Positions 11,548 through 25,300 of a stretch of DNA of 64,000 nt are shown piece by piece. The position numbers and the translations under genes were made by a program. The stretch's first letter is position 1, and every line of letters starts with the position of its first letter. Origin of the DNA: Sebastes aleutianus (lineage: Eukaryota > Chordata > Actinopteri > Perciformes > Sebastidae); assembly GCA_916700875.1 (NCBI GenBank), contig CAKAKS010000210.1:62001-126000 (forward strand), written 5' to 3'. The notes beneath the pieces are model-generated. The model saw only the letters and a program-made list of their open reading frames with translations, was not told where the DNA came from and ran no database searches.

Positions 11548-14035
11548 GGTTTTCTCTTTGTGTGTGTGTGTTCTAGACACACCTACAGCTCGTCATCCAT
11601 TGACAACATATTGTTACAGAACATAACATAAGGTCGTACCAGGCGACACATGCACTGTCTCTAAGGAGGTGACCAGGGTGCTCTTCACCAGCTGATTCAT
11701 GAGTCACATGTTTTTAAGTGTCATAACAAAGTCCATCAGTCCCTTTATACAAGCAGACTGTGATTTATTTATTTTATTAATAAGTGTCTATTAAGCACTT
11801 TGCAGCTCTCTAAATATAGTTTATGTTTATGTAGACCTTTTATTAAAATTAGACATCACTGATGAATGAAAATCTGTGATTGTACACACTGTGCAACCAC
11901 AAACACACCACACAGTTGTGGTATGTGCATAGTCTCACAGACTTCATCGTGAGGTTGCAGGTCCATCTTGAACCCATATTGTTTGTCTACAAGTGTGGGG
12001 AAAAAATCAATTCACCTAGGTATCAACCAAAACAAACCGCAGCCGGACGAAACGAGAAAGTAGAAAACGTCGTGGAGGGCCCGCGTGGATACGACCTGCA
12101 CCCTCACATGTTAAATCCAGCGTGGTAAACACTACACATCCAGTAAAGGATGGAAACACTTGACGGGAAAAGCAGAGCTAGACATCACGGCTAAAGCTGA
12201 ATGCTAACTCTGTCACGGACAGGAAACGTTATCGTATCGCGGTAACGTGCGGTCGAGCCGGCTGTCGCTCTCATCTCCGTGGTCAAATGGGCCGACACTA
12301 CAACTTTAGAGCACCGTTATACTGACATTGATGTTAAATGCATTCAAACGGCCCCGATGGAGCTGACCATGGATGGATAAAGAGAACGGAGCTGACGGGA
12401 GAGCTAGAGACGGACTTGGAGAAGTTAGAGGAAGTAGACACGTGGGACTAGTTTTCAAAATAAGGTGTTAACAAAGGGAACTGTGTATACAAAATACATC
12501 TATGGAAATAAGATTGATTGGATTATATTCACCAGAAGTATAAAACATTACATGTCCCTTATGAATTAAAAAGAAAATACCACTAATCTGTGAGGGAAAT
12601 GTCTTTATTCTTTGATTTTTGGGGTTGCCGGATAAAAAATATAATAAATAATTCCTAACAATGACTGATATATTTAACTTCAGGACATCTCTGACTATAT
12701 ACATGCTGAAAATCAAACATTCTTACCGTATTAACTTAGTTATTTACAAAGTAAAAGTCCCTAGAAGTGTATGATTCATCTTTTTCCCCATGGTCTAGTG
12801 TTAAAAAAGTTAACAAAAATCGCAATAAATCGTAATATCGAATCGCAATACATATCGAATCTGTGGCATTCCTGTTCCAGGTTCCAGTGCTTTTTGTTGG
12901 TTAAGATCAGCTCAGAGAGGAGGGCCATTGATCTGAGAACAAAAAGGAAATGAACCTCTTGTCTTTGATGACTTGATCCCAGAGCGCCTCTCCCACAAGC
13001 GGCCACATATCCCTGGTTCGCAAGGGAGAGAGGATGACTTCGGCGTTTCCCTGTGTGTTTGGGGAGCTGGCCTACTTTCTGTTTGTGTATTGTCTCCGTG
13101 TGTCTGCGGCGCTTCTGTTCTAGTTCCCTAGTCGGGTAAAGACCCGACCGTCTCTGCTGTTTTCTCTGAGGCAGCAGAACCAACCTGTCTAGGTTTGGTC
13201 TAAATGCTGGTGGAAACCTCTCCTTTATTTATTATTTATATTTTGTGCAGTTTTCTGCTACGTTTCCATCCTTTGTATTGGGAGGATGAGCGTATTCTCT
13301 GTGCGGATGAATGCTGCCATTAAGCAGCCTGCAGGGCTTCAGATGGAACTAAGCTGAAAGACGGGCTTGTGGTGGTTACATAAGTCGCCCCTTTGTCGTG
13401 TCATTGTGCCGCTGTGGTGGGCCGGGCCCCGGCCAACAGTGGAAATGGCCTCATTAACCAGCAGCATTTTAACACATCACACTACTGTTCAACGGGCAGA
13501 TATGGACTCATTTAAACTTAACTAATAGATGTTTCTCAGACTCAATCTGAATTTATTTATTGCCTCTGACATAGTGTACGACACTATAGTTTAATGACAT
13601 TCATAGTTGTAACTTTGGTACTAAAAGCAAGCCATGAAGGCTGAAAGCACGGGGAAACCACTACAGTACCTTTGTCAAAGGTCCATTCAGATCCGAAGCT
13701 GTGTTTTTTCCTTGTTGAATGAGTAGTTAATGTGCACGTTAACTATTTACTGACTAACAACAGCGGGGCCCAGCGAGTGCATGCATCACGTCCAGTCTCT
13801 GTCCAATCTCTGTGGCAAAACATCCAGATTCTTTTAACATGAATTCATAGTTTATTTATGAGCCAACATACAAATGATAAAACAGGAAAAGAAGAGTAAA
13901 GTGCAGTCCGTGTGCTGGTTTAAAAAAACAACAACTCAAAGCAGCTTATTTAAAGAAACAAACAAGACAACAAACAATGTGAATAACATGGACTGACCTC
14001 TGTATGTGTCCCTCTCTGTGTGTGTCTCTCTGCAG

Positions 14036-15499
14036 TGGAGGGTGAAGGTCAAGGTCGCATTCTCCAGCGGTTTCCTGAGAAAGACTGGGAGGACAGCCCG
14101 TTCCCACAAGGCATAGAGCTGGTAAGTCAACACTTGTGGACATGCTCCAGTGTAGCTCAGTTGGGTAGAACAAGGCACGCAACCCTGTCAGGGTTAGGGG
14201 TTCAATTCCCTGGAGCAAGACACTCACTGCAAGTATTACAGGTTTTACAGAATTTACTTATTATACGGGATATACAGGATATGCTTTTACAGCAAAAGAT
14301 TTTAGACATCTAAAAATATCAAGGAGAAATACCTCTTACAACCACACTTCAAAACATCCAAACTATCCTTAAAAAGGTCGGCTGGTTACCAGCTTATCTG
14401 CTCTGTGAATCAGATGTGAAACAGTCAACTAAAAATTGCTTAATAAACGGTTTCAGTGTGGCTTGACTTTAGATAAAAGCACCCAGAGAATGGTGAATGT
14501 GTGACATGTTATCACATGCCAGAGTTATAGGCCAACAGTGAGGCAACCACAACGTGATAAATGTCATATCTTAACAAAGAAAACTGCTAATATTGACTTT
14601 TTGTTGTTTGCTCACCTCAGTCAGCAATGACTGATGATTGCTCTATTGACATTTAATGTTGTACGAGTAAATATTTGAAAATGACATACTATAAATCCTT
14701 TAAACCGACTCCATTGTGATTAAAAAATGAGAGCAAACTGTACTTTCACGTCTATTCACTTGGTTCAGTCGGAGCTTCATCATGTTATTAAAGTAGACGG
14801 AAAGTTTTCAGAACCTGTTTAGTTGCGTTAATGCCAGCCTTGCCCTGATGAATCACCCTGAGGTGCTGTAACAACATGTGACTGTCTGATATGTCACCCA
14901 GGTTATGTACACTCATATTTTGTTTATTGCCATCACCATCTGATTCCAACCCCTGCCCCAATATCCCCTCTGGTCTCAATGCTGCTGCTGTCACCTTTTC
15001 ACCTCTCTAACCTCCTCCTCTTCTTCCTCCTCAGTTCTGTCAGCCCAGTGGTTGGCAGCTGGTTCCTGAGCGGCAACCTGCCTCCTTCTTCGTAGCGGTT
15101 TTGACTGACATCAACTCGGAGCGTCACTACTGTGCCTGCTTCACCTTCTGGGAGGGCCTGGACAACCCACATGTGAGACACACTCAGTTTAATTAGTGCA
15201 ATTTGTAATATTAGATGCAAAACCAGGACGCACCTACTGGGGACTGAACCTGGTTCTCCATCGTGGTCTTTGCCGCTACACCACTTGCACACCTCCATAT
15301 TGTGTCAATTGTAAATCCTGCGTGTAAATCTGACGTGACTGCTGTTCCACCTGTGATTCTCTGTGTTCAGCTGCAGAAGGCTGAGGCCAGCGAGGTGGAC
15401 GAGGCGGATGAGGATCTCGCCCTCGTCCAACCAGCTCAGGTCTTCGCCCCCAAGAGCCTGGTGCTGGTGTCCCGACTGGACTACACCGAGGTGTTCAGG
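14036..15499 (+). CDS. sbf1: sbf1 exons 2-4: upstream DENN (uDENN) segment
   Basis: Exons 14036-14121, 15035-15172 and 15371-15499, residues 1-117. They encode the uDENN part of the tripartite DENN module, with the conserved stretches LQRFPEKDWEDSPFP, TDINSERHYCACFTFWE and FAPKSLVLVSRLDYTEVFR. Residues 75-95 are acidic and poorly conserved in the family. Exon 4 has two possible acceptors 6 nt apart (AG ending 15370 or 15376), both in frame; the first is used here because it gives codons LQ before KAEASEVDE. Introns 2 (913 nt) and 3 (198 nt) hold only a tRNA-derived SINE head and unremarkable sequence. Confidence 0.94.
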
Positions 15500-18400
15500 G
15501 TACGACACGCACAAACAGCCCCAAATACTCTCCTATTTCTGCATCTGCTGTGGGAAATAAATGACACCAACATGTGGTTTGGGTTTGTGTGCATTGTACA
15601 CTACCAAAACCCTCTTAATTAACCTTTCCACTATTCCAACAATCACCAAATCTGGTTTGGTCAAAATGAACCCGTAATTCATCGAGATAAATGTGAAAAA
15701 TATGCCGGCTCTACAGGCTGTTTTTCCCTGCTGTATCTCTCTCTGCCCGCTTACAGAGGCATAGATATGGAGGACGGAATCCGCCAAAATAAATAAATAA
15801 ATCACTCGATTAAGTAAATAAATATGTCATTAAATTTAGCTAAAATAATATTAAAAATAGATGCAGCCATTACTGAATTAATCAAATGTGACATAAATTG
15901 ATATTTCTGTTTTAATTTGTTTCTTTATTTATTTATCTTTGTATTAATTCCCTTATTTATTCACTCTTATATTTAATTTTCCCTTTCACTTATTTATGTA
16001 TTTATTTTTATAATTTTTTTAATTTATTCATTTCTTTTTACCTGTATTTATTTCTTTTAATTAATTTTATCAATTCTTTTATTTTATATTTATTTTTAAA
16101 ATATATGTATATATTTATGGATTTATTAATTTCTGCACAATTGTCCCTTTGCATTTTACCCCTTATTTATTTCCCCAAATGTATTTCTTTCTGTATTCTT
16201 TTCTTTATACATTTATTTTTATTTATTTTTAATAAATACATAAATAAATACATACAATTTAAAATAAATATATAGTAAGTAAATAATAAGTACCAAAATA
16301 AATGCAAAAATAAATTAATAAATAAAAAACAAATACAAAATGAACAAATTGTATTATAATTCTAGTTTTACTTTAATAAAAATAGCATATCAATTTTTCA
16401 CGATATAGAGTTTTTGTACTTTTTTTTTATTATTATATTTGATAACATTTACAGCCTCACCATCCTTCACTATGAATATAAATACTGTAAATGGGCCTGG
16501 CTCTGTGGCATGCCTTTGTTGACCTTTGACCTCTGTGTCCTTGATTGAACAGAACTGTCTGGGTCTGATCTACACCGTCCATGTAGACGGCCTGACCGTC
16601 CCCTTGGAAACGGTGGTCGGAAATCTCCTCACATGTGTCATCCCCATCGCTGGAGGCTCCCAGGTAACGGCTGACCTTTCACCTCTTTCTCTCACACACA
16701 CACAAACTACAGTACACTACAGAGGCAAAACGTCGAAGCTGACCCAGGATGATGATGATGACAGCATTCTTCAGTCTCTCATTGTCTCTGCTGGGTGGTA
16801 GACACTCCTTACGTTACACATGCCTTGCTCAGCGGTGCAGCTCCTTCAGGCAGTAAGCCGTGTAGAGAAGCAGAGCTTGGCTCGGCCTGCTAGTGCAGCT
16901 CCTACAGACCGCCGGCTTCGCTAAGCTTGCATCTGTGTTAGCTCGGTAGCACAGAAGCCTAGCTGTGGTTGGTCCTTCATGTGTATATGTATGCTATGGG
17001 CTATGAATATACCCATGTACATTTCTTTGTGCATGCATAATTGAAAGATGTATGTATTGCTATCTACAGAGAGTCATGCGGTTCAAAATGACACTAATCT
17101 TCTTCATAGGACTGGTTTTACAGCACATCCCTGTTAGACAGTGTATTATATACTGTACAGCTCAGTTAGCCGTCCTGTAAACACACTTTAGTGTTAAGTT
17201 TAGCGTTAGTATTTCTGTTCATTTTCATTATTATGGGCTTACTGGGAGACGTTCATTTCCAAGCTTTGGGAAACACTATACCTCTTCTGTTGATGATTAG
17301 TGTCACTGAACAGATATAGACCGATTCATCACATTTAGTCAAGCAGTGTTGGCCGGGGAAGAAAAAAAAAATTCTACCAGATAAACAAAACAAACATGTT
17401 TTCTTTGTTATCATATCTGAGATACCAACGCAATACTTGTTGTTTTTTTGTTGTTGATATCTTCGTAAACTTAGTGGATGGGAAATACCTCAGTAGAGTT
17501 GTTCCGATACCGATACCAATATTTGAAATGCGTCTGATAGACAGCCTAAAATGCTGGATTGGGATTTGGCGAGCACGCGAGTCTATGCACCGTTAAAATA
17601 TCATGTTATCATTTCCTTTATCAGCTCATTTACGCTACACAGGAGCAACAACACGTGTCACAGATGCTAGCAGAGAGTGTAACGTTAGACAGAGCTAGCA
17701 AAATGTCAGTGTGCTGACTTGACTATGACTCGTCCCCCAAACTGCATGTGATTATCATAAAGTGGGCATAAAAAGGGGAGACTCGTGGGTACCCATAGAA
17801 CACGTTATTTAACCTCCTTCCCGACAAGCTAGTATGACATGGTTACCGATGGATTCTTTAGGTTTTCTAGTTTCATATGATGCCGGTATCTACACTCAAG
17901 AAATAAGTGCGGTTAAAACTAATTTTTCTGTAACGTATTAACTAATGTCCTAATGTACATATATACACCGATCAGTCATAACATTCAGACCACTGAGAGG
18001 TGAAGTGAATAACATTGATTATCTCGTTACCATGGCACCTGGCAGTGGGGGGGATATATTAGACAGCAAGTGAACATTTTGAACTTTGGGAGCGAAGGCT
18101 GGCCCGTGTTGTCCGATCCAATAGAAGAGCTACTGGAGCTCAAACTGCTGAAAGAGTTAATGCTGGTTCTGATAGAAAGGTGTCAGAACACACAGTGAGG
18201 AGCAGTTTGTTGCGTACGGGGCTGCGTAGCCGCAGACCGGTCACGGTGCCCGCGCTGACCTGATGTTATGGCTGATCGGTGTATATATGTATATACATTA
18301 GTTTTGTTTTTAACTCACTGATATTAGATCGGTGCTCTGTATTGGCTGATTCAGGTATCGGAATCGTATCGGGAAGGAAAAAATGGCATTGAACATCTTT

Positions 18401-19345
18401 ATAACTCAGCCAATGAGCAACAGTGTTTTTTCTTCATGCTGAAGTTACAGGACAGTAAATAACGTGAACTTACACCTGCAGCATTGGGTGTTATTTAACC
18501 CGTAACCTTCTTTTGTTTAAAAACAACATTTTTCTTTTCGTAATTTTTCTAATCATTTCTCCCACCCCTTTTTTTTATTTGTAAGAATTATGTTTTATTA
18601 AATTTTTCAATTTCACCTGTGGAAAAACCTTTTTTTTTGTGCAAGTAAACTAAACATCTCCGTTACACGAGTTCATGCCCGTGGTGCACATTCAGTAGGA
18701 AGTGTCTGTTTTCTTCAAACACACATGGGTTGAACCCTCCCACTGTGGCTTCCAGATGTTTCTAACCCATGTGTGTCATTTTGTGTGCACCCTACTGTAC
18801 ACTGGTTCCTCTGTGTTACAGACAGATGAGTCCCCAGTTTGTAGTTTAGACAAGGTTCCTCAGGCCCTGGCCTGTGACTGGCTGCTGGCCTGTCTCCAGG
18901 TAACGTTCTCGTTCTGCAAGCTTCACCAATCAACAACCAGCTCTGTGTTATTGATTCTGTTGATCAAACAGACCCCGGTCGGTTCTTTTTCTTTAAGGAA
19001 TGTGCTCTTTTTTTTTTATCTTGCACTTCATTTCAAATCATGCGTGATTGATGGCGCTTCGGCTATTTTGTTGACCTGCTTGTTTTGTGTGATTTTGTGA
19101 TCAAATAGGATCATGTTAATCATTTCATTCCTTTTTTTTCATCTCTCTTATTTGTCATAAACCTGTTTTCAATAAGCAATTTAAGAACACAGATTATTTT
19201 CAAGTTGTTTCCTCACCCTCTGAAACACAAAGCCGTGCGCTGTGCAGGTCGTAGATCAGTTGCTGGGTGACCATATGGGACGGCAGATGGCTTCCTACCG
19301 GGCAGCACGGCGTCTGAATGAGAGAATCAGATCTAATCAGTATTG

Positions 19346-19377
<32 letters not shown>

Positions 19378-22300
19378 CCAAACAGCAGAGGCTAATACTT
19401 GGCTTGCCTCACACACACTAACACACATCTGAAAACACAAACACTCATCGGTGCACAGGCGGTCTCCCAGCGTGTCTCACTCCAACAAACACCCATATAT
19501 ATAAGTTTGCACTGCTTCCATTCATCCCGGCACAAACAGTCCTGTTCCTCCGACTCAAGAGGACGACAAGAGTAACACACACTTACACACATTCCTGTCA
19601 CTGTTTAATCACACAGGACTTCTCTATCAGCGCTACTAAATGTCTGTCATTACCACAGAGTCTGTCTGTTCACGTCAACCTCTCCCAAACACACACAACA
19701 GAATAACTCCAGCAACGTGACACTGAAATCATCTCTGCCATTAGACAGGTCGTCGTGGCAACACTGTCGCACACCAAACAGCTTTTGACAGACAGTCCTC
19801 TAACCTTCTGCAAAGCCTACGTGGGCCTCGTATTTTATGTATTTGTGAATAATGTGTTGGTGAAAGAAGTTCAGGGCTGCACGGCTGTGCAGCTTGTGAA
19901 ATAAGTGCACGACTTAGACAGGTTGATCAGCAGGATGTTACAACACTGCGGTCTTTTATCTGAGTATGTTTACACAACCCTGATGTGAAGTGAACTTCAG
20001 GCTGTTGGCCTGATGTCAGAAATGGTGAATTACACCATTGTAGCCTTGTGGTTAGGAAGAGCATCCTTAACACAGAAGAGACAAAACCACCGAGTTCTGT
20101 TCTAATGCATCCTTCCTGGAACAACACGGTGAATCCCATCCGTTTGTACAGCACACGACCCTGACCTTTGACCTTTGTGTGTGTGTGTGATATGAGTGAT
20201 GTGTGTGGGCTGACTTGTATTTAGAATGGAAGAAAGTCAATTGCTTGTCTTACCGTCCATCAGTGATTGAGTTGTTACAGGAAAATATGTGTGAATCTGT
20301 CTCAGAGGGAATTCCAGTCCATGTCTCTGGATGCTGCCCGTCACACAGCCAAGTGGCGGTCGGAGACTGACGGGATTTGATTTAGGAACAACACGTTGGA
20401 ACTTTTAAGTGCTGAGCTGTGTTTCTCAAATTAATCTTCAGGTTCTCAGCTTTCAGATGATGTTCACCACTTCTATGTGACATCTACTGTTGACCTGCTA
20501 TCCCCCTCTAAAGACCCCCTGTTCCCCCCTAAAAAATACAAAAACGGGTCTATTGTGGGTCTGAGAGGGTTAAACCAAAAACACCCAGATGGTGTTGGAA
20601 AAGCCAAACAGATATTCTCTGCTTTAGAAAATCGCTCCTCCTTTGTACCTTCATAGTGTGTGTGTGAGACACTAGTGACCTCTCTATTACTGCTATATAC
20701 AGTATGACAGGTATTTGTACTGTTGTTTATTTTGAGTTAAGAGCAGATTGACATGATGAATCATCCGTTGCTGTTATTGTGCTGCCGAATGCTAAATGAT
20801 GGCTACACATTGTTTTGCACGGCGCGTCTCTCATGTCTAAATGTTACTCATCATATTTTTTTACATTCTGCTGTTCATGTTTACGACGTTATTGTTTGTG
20901 CAGCTTACTTGTGTTGCCATGCTGAGACATTACTGCCATGTTGTTGTTAAGTTTGGGCATTCGGTGCCCTCACTCCTGATGTTTCTAACCTGTGTCTTAT
21001 CCTGCGGGTGTGTGTGTGTGTGTGTGTGTGTGCGTGCGTGGGTGTCTGCTGGGTGCTTGCGTAGCCGGGCCAGGAGGAGAGAGAGGAGAGTTTGGTACGC
21101 CGGCCTGACTTCATTCTCCCCTCCGCTACCAATCAGCTCTGAGCTTCCTTTCCCCAGCTTCCTTTTTCTCCACCCATTCCCCAATCAGCCAATCCATGCA
21201 CACCTCCTGCAGCCAGGAGAGCCAATCAAAACGCTTTGATACGGACTCAATATGTGACCGACAACTGATCATTCATTTCATATTACATCTGATACAAGCC
21301 TCTCAACTCTTCCTCATATAATCTGGATAGAGATGAGATAAAATAAATGTATAATGCTGTGTTCAGACCAAAAGCGAAGCGGAATTTGGAGTTGGACTGC
21401 TCGTATCATTTGTGTTCATTCACGCTAGACGCACCAGAGAGGACATACCAACACTCTCTTTCCTTCATCAACCATGGAAGTAATAACCACTGTTGCTGCT
21501 TTGTACATGTTGTGGAAGTCCCAGATGTGTCAGAAAAAACAAACGCTGTCGTGTCTGGGTTCATAACGTCACCCGGCGGCGAGCTGTATTCACATACAGT
21601 GCTGTATCTAGCAAGCCACACGTCACTACTGCGGTTTGAACCCAAAATAAACAGATTGTGCTTGCAATAAATGCCGAAAAAACTACATTATGATGTCGAT
21701 TTGTCTGAATTCGTGCTTTGTGAGGTCTGTCTACAAGACGACAAGCAACCAACTTTTAAAATGCTTGTTTTCTGAATGGAGTTTGGATGGATCAGTGCCA
21801 GGCTATGCAGCTGCTCCATCAACACCCAACATAACGTCATCTAGGCATAAATACGACAGCGTTGTTGTTTCTACCATAAACAGTCTGTGGTTTATACATA
21901 TACATTTATGCACAGAGTTTGGTCCGGTCTCTGTACAGATATGATGTACTATCGTAGCTCTGGGTGACCTCAGATAGCTACATCAGTCATCAGTGACAAC
22001 AGGAGGAGAGTCTCAACGCTGACAGGCTTTAGTGACACGCGAATTTTGAGGTTGAAATATTTCAGCTCTCGGTCTGAACACAGCTTATGTAAGTGTGTCC
22101 CATCAACCTGGAGTTGCTAACATTATGTCCCTCCATTTAGCAGTAGATAAACATTTAATAAATGTCTTGTATCACACTATAATTGTAGCAGTTGTATGCA
22201 GCTATAAGGCCATTTTAATGTGTATTAATGTACAGTATTTGTCAGCAATAAATAAGTTCTCCTATGAAGACATAAAACTGTGATTTAATACATAGTGATT

Positions 22301-25300
22301 AACTATCTGTTCATACAGCAGCCTCCACTCCTCGGTGCCCACAGGCTTACAGGTTTACATATTTATATACTGCTTGAAAATGAGGACTTAGGTTAACACC
22401 TTCAGTTAGTTTAAGAGTTAGAGGCCATAGCTTAGTAACAAAGCCTGTAGCCTTCCTTCTGCCGCTTATTATCAAATCTCAAAAGCCAAACATTGAATTG
22501 AACACACCCGATGATCAGATGTTGGATCACAGTTTTGAGTCGCTAACAGCTCGCCTTGTGATTACTGATGCTATTGCTGCTGCTGCTGCTGCTGTAGAGA
22601 GCATGAAATAAAGCTTCACGTTTCCCTCCCAGCTACACACAGCCGTACCGACTGGGTTCATTTGAACCACTTCAGCTCTTTTGCAGAAACCAATCACACT
22701 TTTTGTGAAATGGTTCACCATATTTTTTTTTTTTCTCACTTGCATCTCAGGGCTTCCGTAGCAATTGTGACTATCTGAGAAAAATATCTGGATTTTTATT
22801 TTGTCCATATTGTGCAGCCGAAGCTGACATAAGGAAATTGGAAAGTTGATTTGTACACGTTAAGTAAAATGAAATGTTTCATGTATATATATATATATAG
22901 AAATCATGTACCCCCCCAAGGTACACTGTGTCCAGTAGTCATGTGATCTTGCCTCAAACTACCTCATATGTTGTGCTGCACTGCTTAGTTGTACTGTGCT
23001 CGTGCTGTATTGATTTATATTTTCGCAGTCTAAATCATCCCCATTCTCACTCCCGGATACGCTTGTTATCCAAAACCACACACAGGTCGATATTTATTGG
23101 CTTTGACTTCTGTCTGAAGCACAATAGATTTCTAGTTTTTACAAAGTCAATTTGGTTATCTGTAATGGAACTTTATAGTAGGCAGTAAGAGAGACACTTT
23201 GTTGTGAGTCAGATCAGACGAAGTGTTGGAGATGTTGGAGATGTTCATTTTTATCCCAGGACACGCTTCACGGCTCTAAATGAATCATCCATACAGATTC
23301 CACCCTGATCAATCTACTTTCCACTTGTGCTCGCATTAGACTGCTGTGGAAAATCGCCTGCGCATGATAACCTGCCATGTAGCTGGGACTTCTCCCTCCC
23401 ATAAAGGCTCATTGATACGGTGGTGCCGTTGTTTTTTTTGCAGTAAGGTCGTTGGCATGGAGTCCCGCCCGGCTCCATTCATGTCCCGATCGGCTTGAAT
23501 GGCTTTGTGTTATATATATGTGATGTACCTGCTAAGCTTCTGGGATCTCTCCATCTCTTCTCTGTCGCTGACTCACGCTGCTCACTGGACAAGCACAACT
23601 GTGATTAAACCACGCTGTCAAAAGCCCCCCTGATTCTTCTGAGAAAACACCATACGTTCTTTGGTTTTCTCAATCCTTCTTTTCTCTCCTCTCTTTTGTC
23701 TCTCTTAATCTATAGAGGACTATAACGTTAGGTGCTGGCGACCGGCAAGTTATCCAGACTCCCATCGATGACGCGCTCCCCGTCAGCGGCAGCACCGTGG
23801 CCCAGCTCTTCAGACAGCTTGGTACGGTTCATGAATATAATATGATTATAATATGGGATTAATTCCACACCTGCAACATTTCCAAATAGTGTTTTTTCCA
23901 GATGAATCTAACTCATGTTTTTGTTAAATGTTGATTATGATAAATGCAATGAATGAATCGTGGTGTCAGAGTTAGTCAAACTCATTCTATAGCTGAAGAT
24001 TTCTACCCTGATGATTTCAATCAGATTTAGTAATGATAGAAGGGTCTATAACTGTGTAAAATGTGTTATATTTTACTGACTGCCTAGTCCTGAAGTTTAG
24101 TACCTTTCCCAACTTCTGCTGTTAAAAAAACCCAAACAAACCTGGAAATTATCGAATACATTTTGTATTATCTTACAGAATTTTCAGAACTGCATATAGT
24201 AGAAATCCTGTTACTCACCCCATCAACTGGTTCTGAAATTAGCACCTGCCAAATGTGGGTAAATTAATGGCAGTGGCGGGTAAAATTGTAGGAATAGGAA
24301 TAGGGAACCGAAGTCATGGTGAAGAGAAAAAAAAACGCTCAAAAGCGTGGCGCTACTAAACCTGAGGGGACGCACCCTATTATTCCCTGATAATAAACAA
24401 CAAATCTGTGTTGAAATCAGCAGCAGGAGAGTTAGTAACGTTTAAAGCTTGGTTAAATAACGAAGCTACTAACGTTAACGGAGGTGCCATTGAGTTAGAG
24501 TATGGTGTGTTCAAGCTCTGCTCAGTGATGATGAAAATGAGTATTGGGGCGAAGGTGAATTCTAACTTTATCATGATGTGTTCAAATGTAATCTAGTAAA
24601 ATATTTCTTTTTGTTAAGAAACTTGAACAATCCAGTTTTTTAAAGGAGATCATTTCACAGTAATATAAAATAGATATTAGAGAGAGGAATTATGACCTGT
24701 TTAACTTCCTAACACTAGCTCTAAGCAGCTTATAATACATCATTAAACCTACTGATGACAAGATTGTTTTTAATCAAAGCAAATATATATAAAAAAAATA
24801 CAATAATTGTAATCAAACCTAATCATTTGAATTGTTTTTTATGCAAATAACCACTATAGATGACAATAATAAATACATAATAAGTACAGTATAGTACTGT
24901 AGTTCACTGGAAACACTGGAATTTACCATGCATATAATGTTTTTTTTGTAAAATATATCAAACATCAGATCTAAAATGTTATTCCTTCGTTTAGCGCAGA
25001 GATTTCAGAAGTGGCAGATAAAACAAATACTTGCCTGCCACAGTGGCAGGAAGTGAAAAAAGTTAATTTCAGACAATGCCGATCAGTAATAGAGGAATTA
25101 AAACGTCTAAATGTTGTTTCAGTGTTGAGTCCCAGCACACTTTTATTAACATCATTAGTTTAACACGTCTTCTGGTAGAACATCTGATTATGGATTAGGT
25201 TTCTCCCTGTGATGCCTCGTCTGTGCTCTCCTCTCCCTCAGGTATAGTCAACGTGTTGTATCTGTTCTGCGCCGCCCTGACGGAACACAAGATCCTGTTC

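Larger units (their letters stand above)
1..14035 (+). other. sbf1: sbf1 intron 1 (visible part)
   Basis: I found no coding exon here; exon 1 of sbf1 should lie upstream. The ORFs in this stretch are short, have no recognisable family and mostly fall in repeats. Recognised elements (1762-2245, 3926-4310, 5100-5604, 7085-7405, 7872-8830, 9567-10890, 11499-11542) have their own entries. I see nothing identifiable in 1-1760, 2250-3925, 5610-7080, 8835-9565 and 10895-13980. Confidence 0.7.
17495..18390 (+). mobile_element. Composite of nested MITEs in intron 5
   Basis: Left end GTTGTTCCGATACCGATACC and right end ATTCAGGTATCGGAATCGTA suggest an outer element. Within it sit an element B fragment (17698-17880) and a second inverted-repeat element (17959-18290). 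No transposase. Confidence 0.55.
16664..23715 (+). other. sbf1: sbf1 intron 5
   Basis: 7.05 kb intron. Beyond the elements listed separately (17495-18390, 21356-22084, CA repeats at 19346-19374 and 21008-21032, candidate exon 18822-18899) I see nothing identifiable in 18900-21000 or 22090-23715. Confidence 0.8.

Noticed and set aside
12776..13183. 135-codon ORF on the - strand
   Set aside because: Basic, low-information sequence with no family I recognise; sits in intron 1 with no supporting signals.
14151..14215. tRNA gene
   Set aside because: A and B boxes are present but the stems do not pair and no anticodon arm forms; kept as a SINE remnant.
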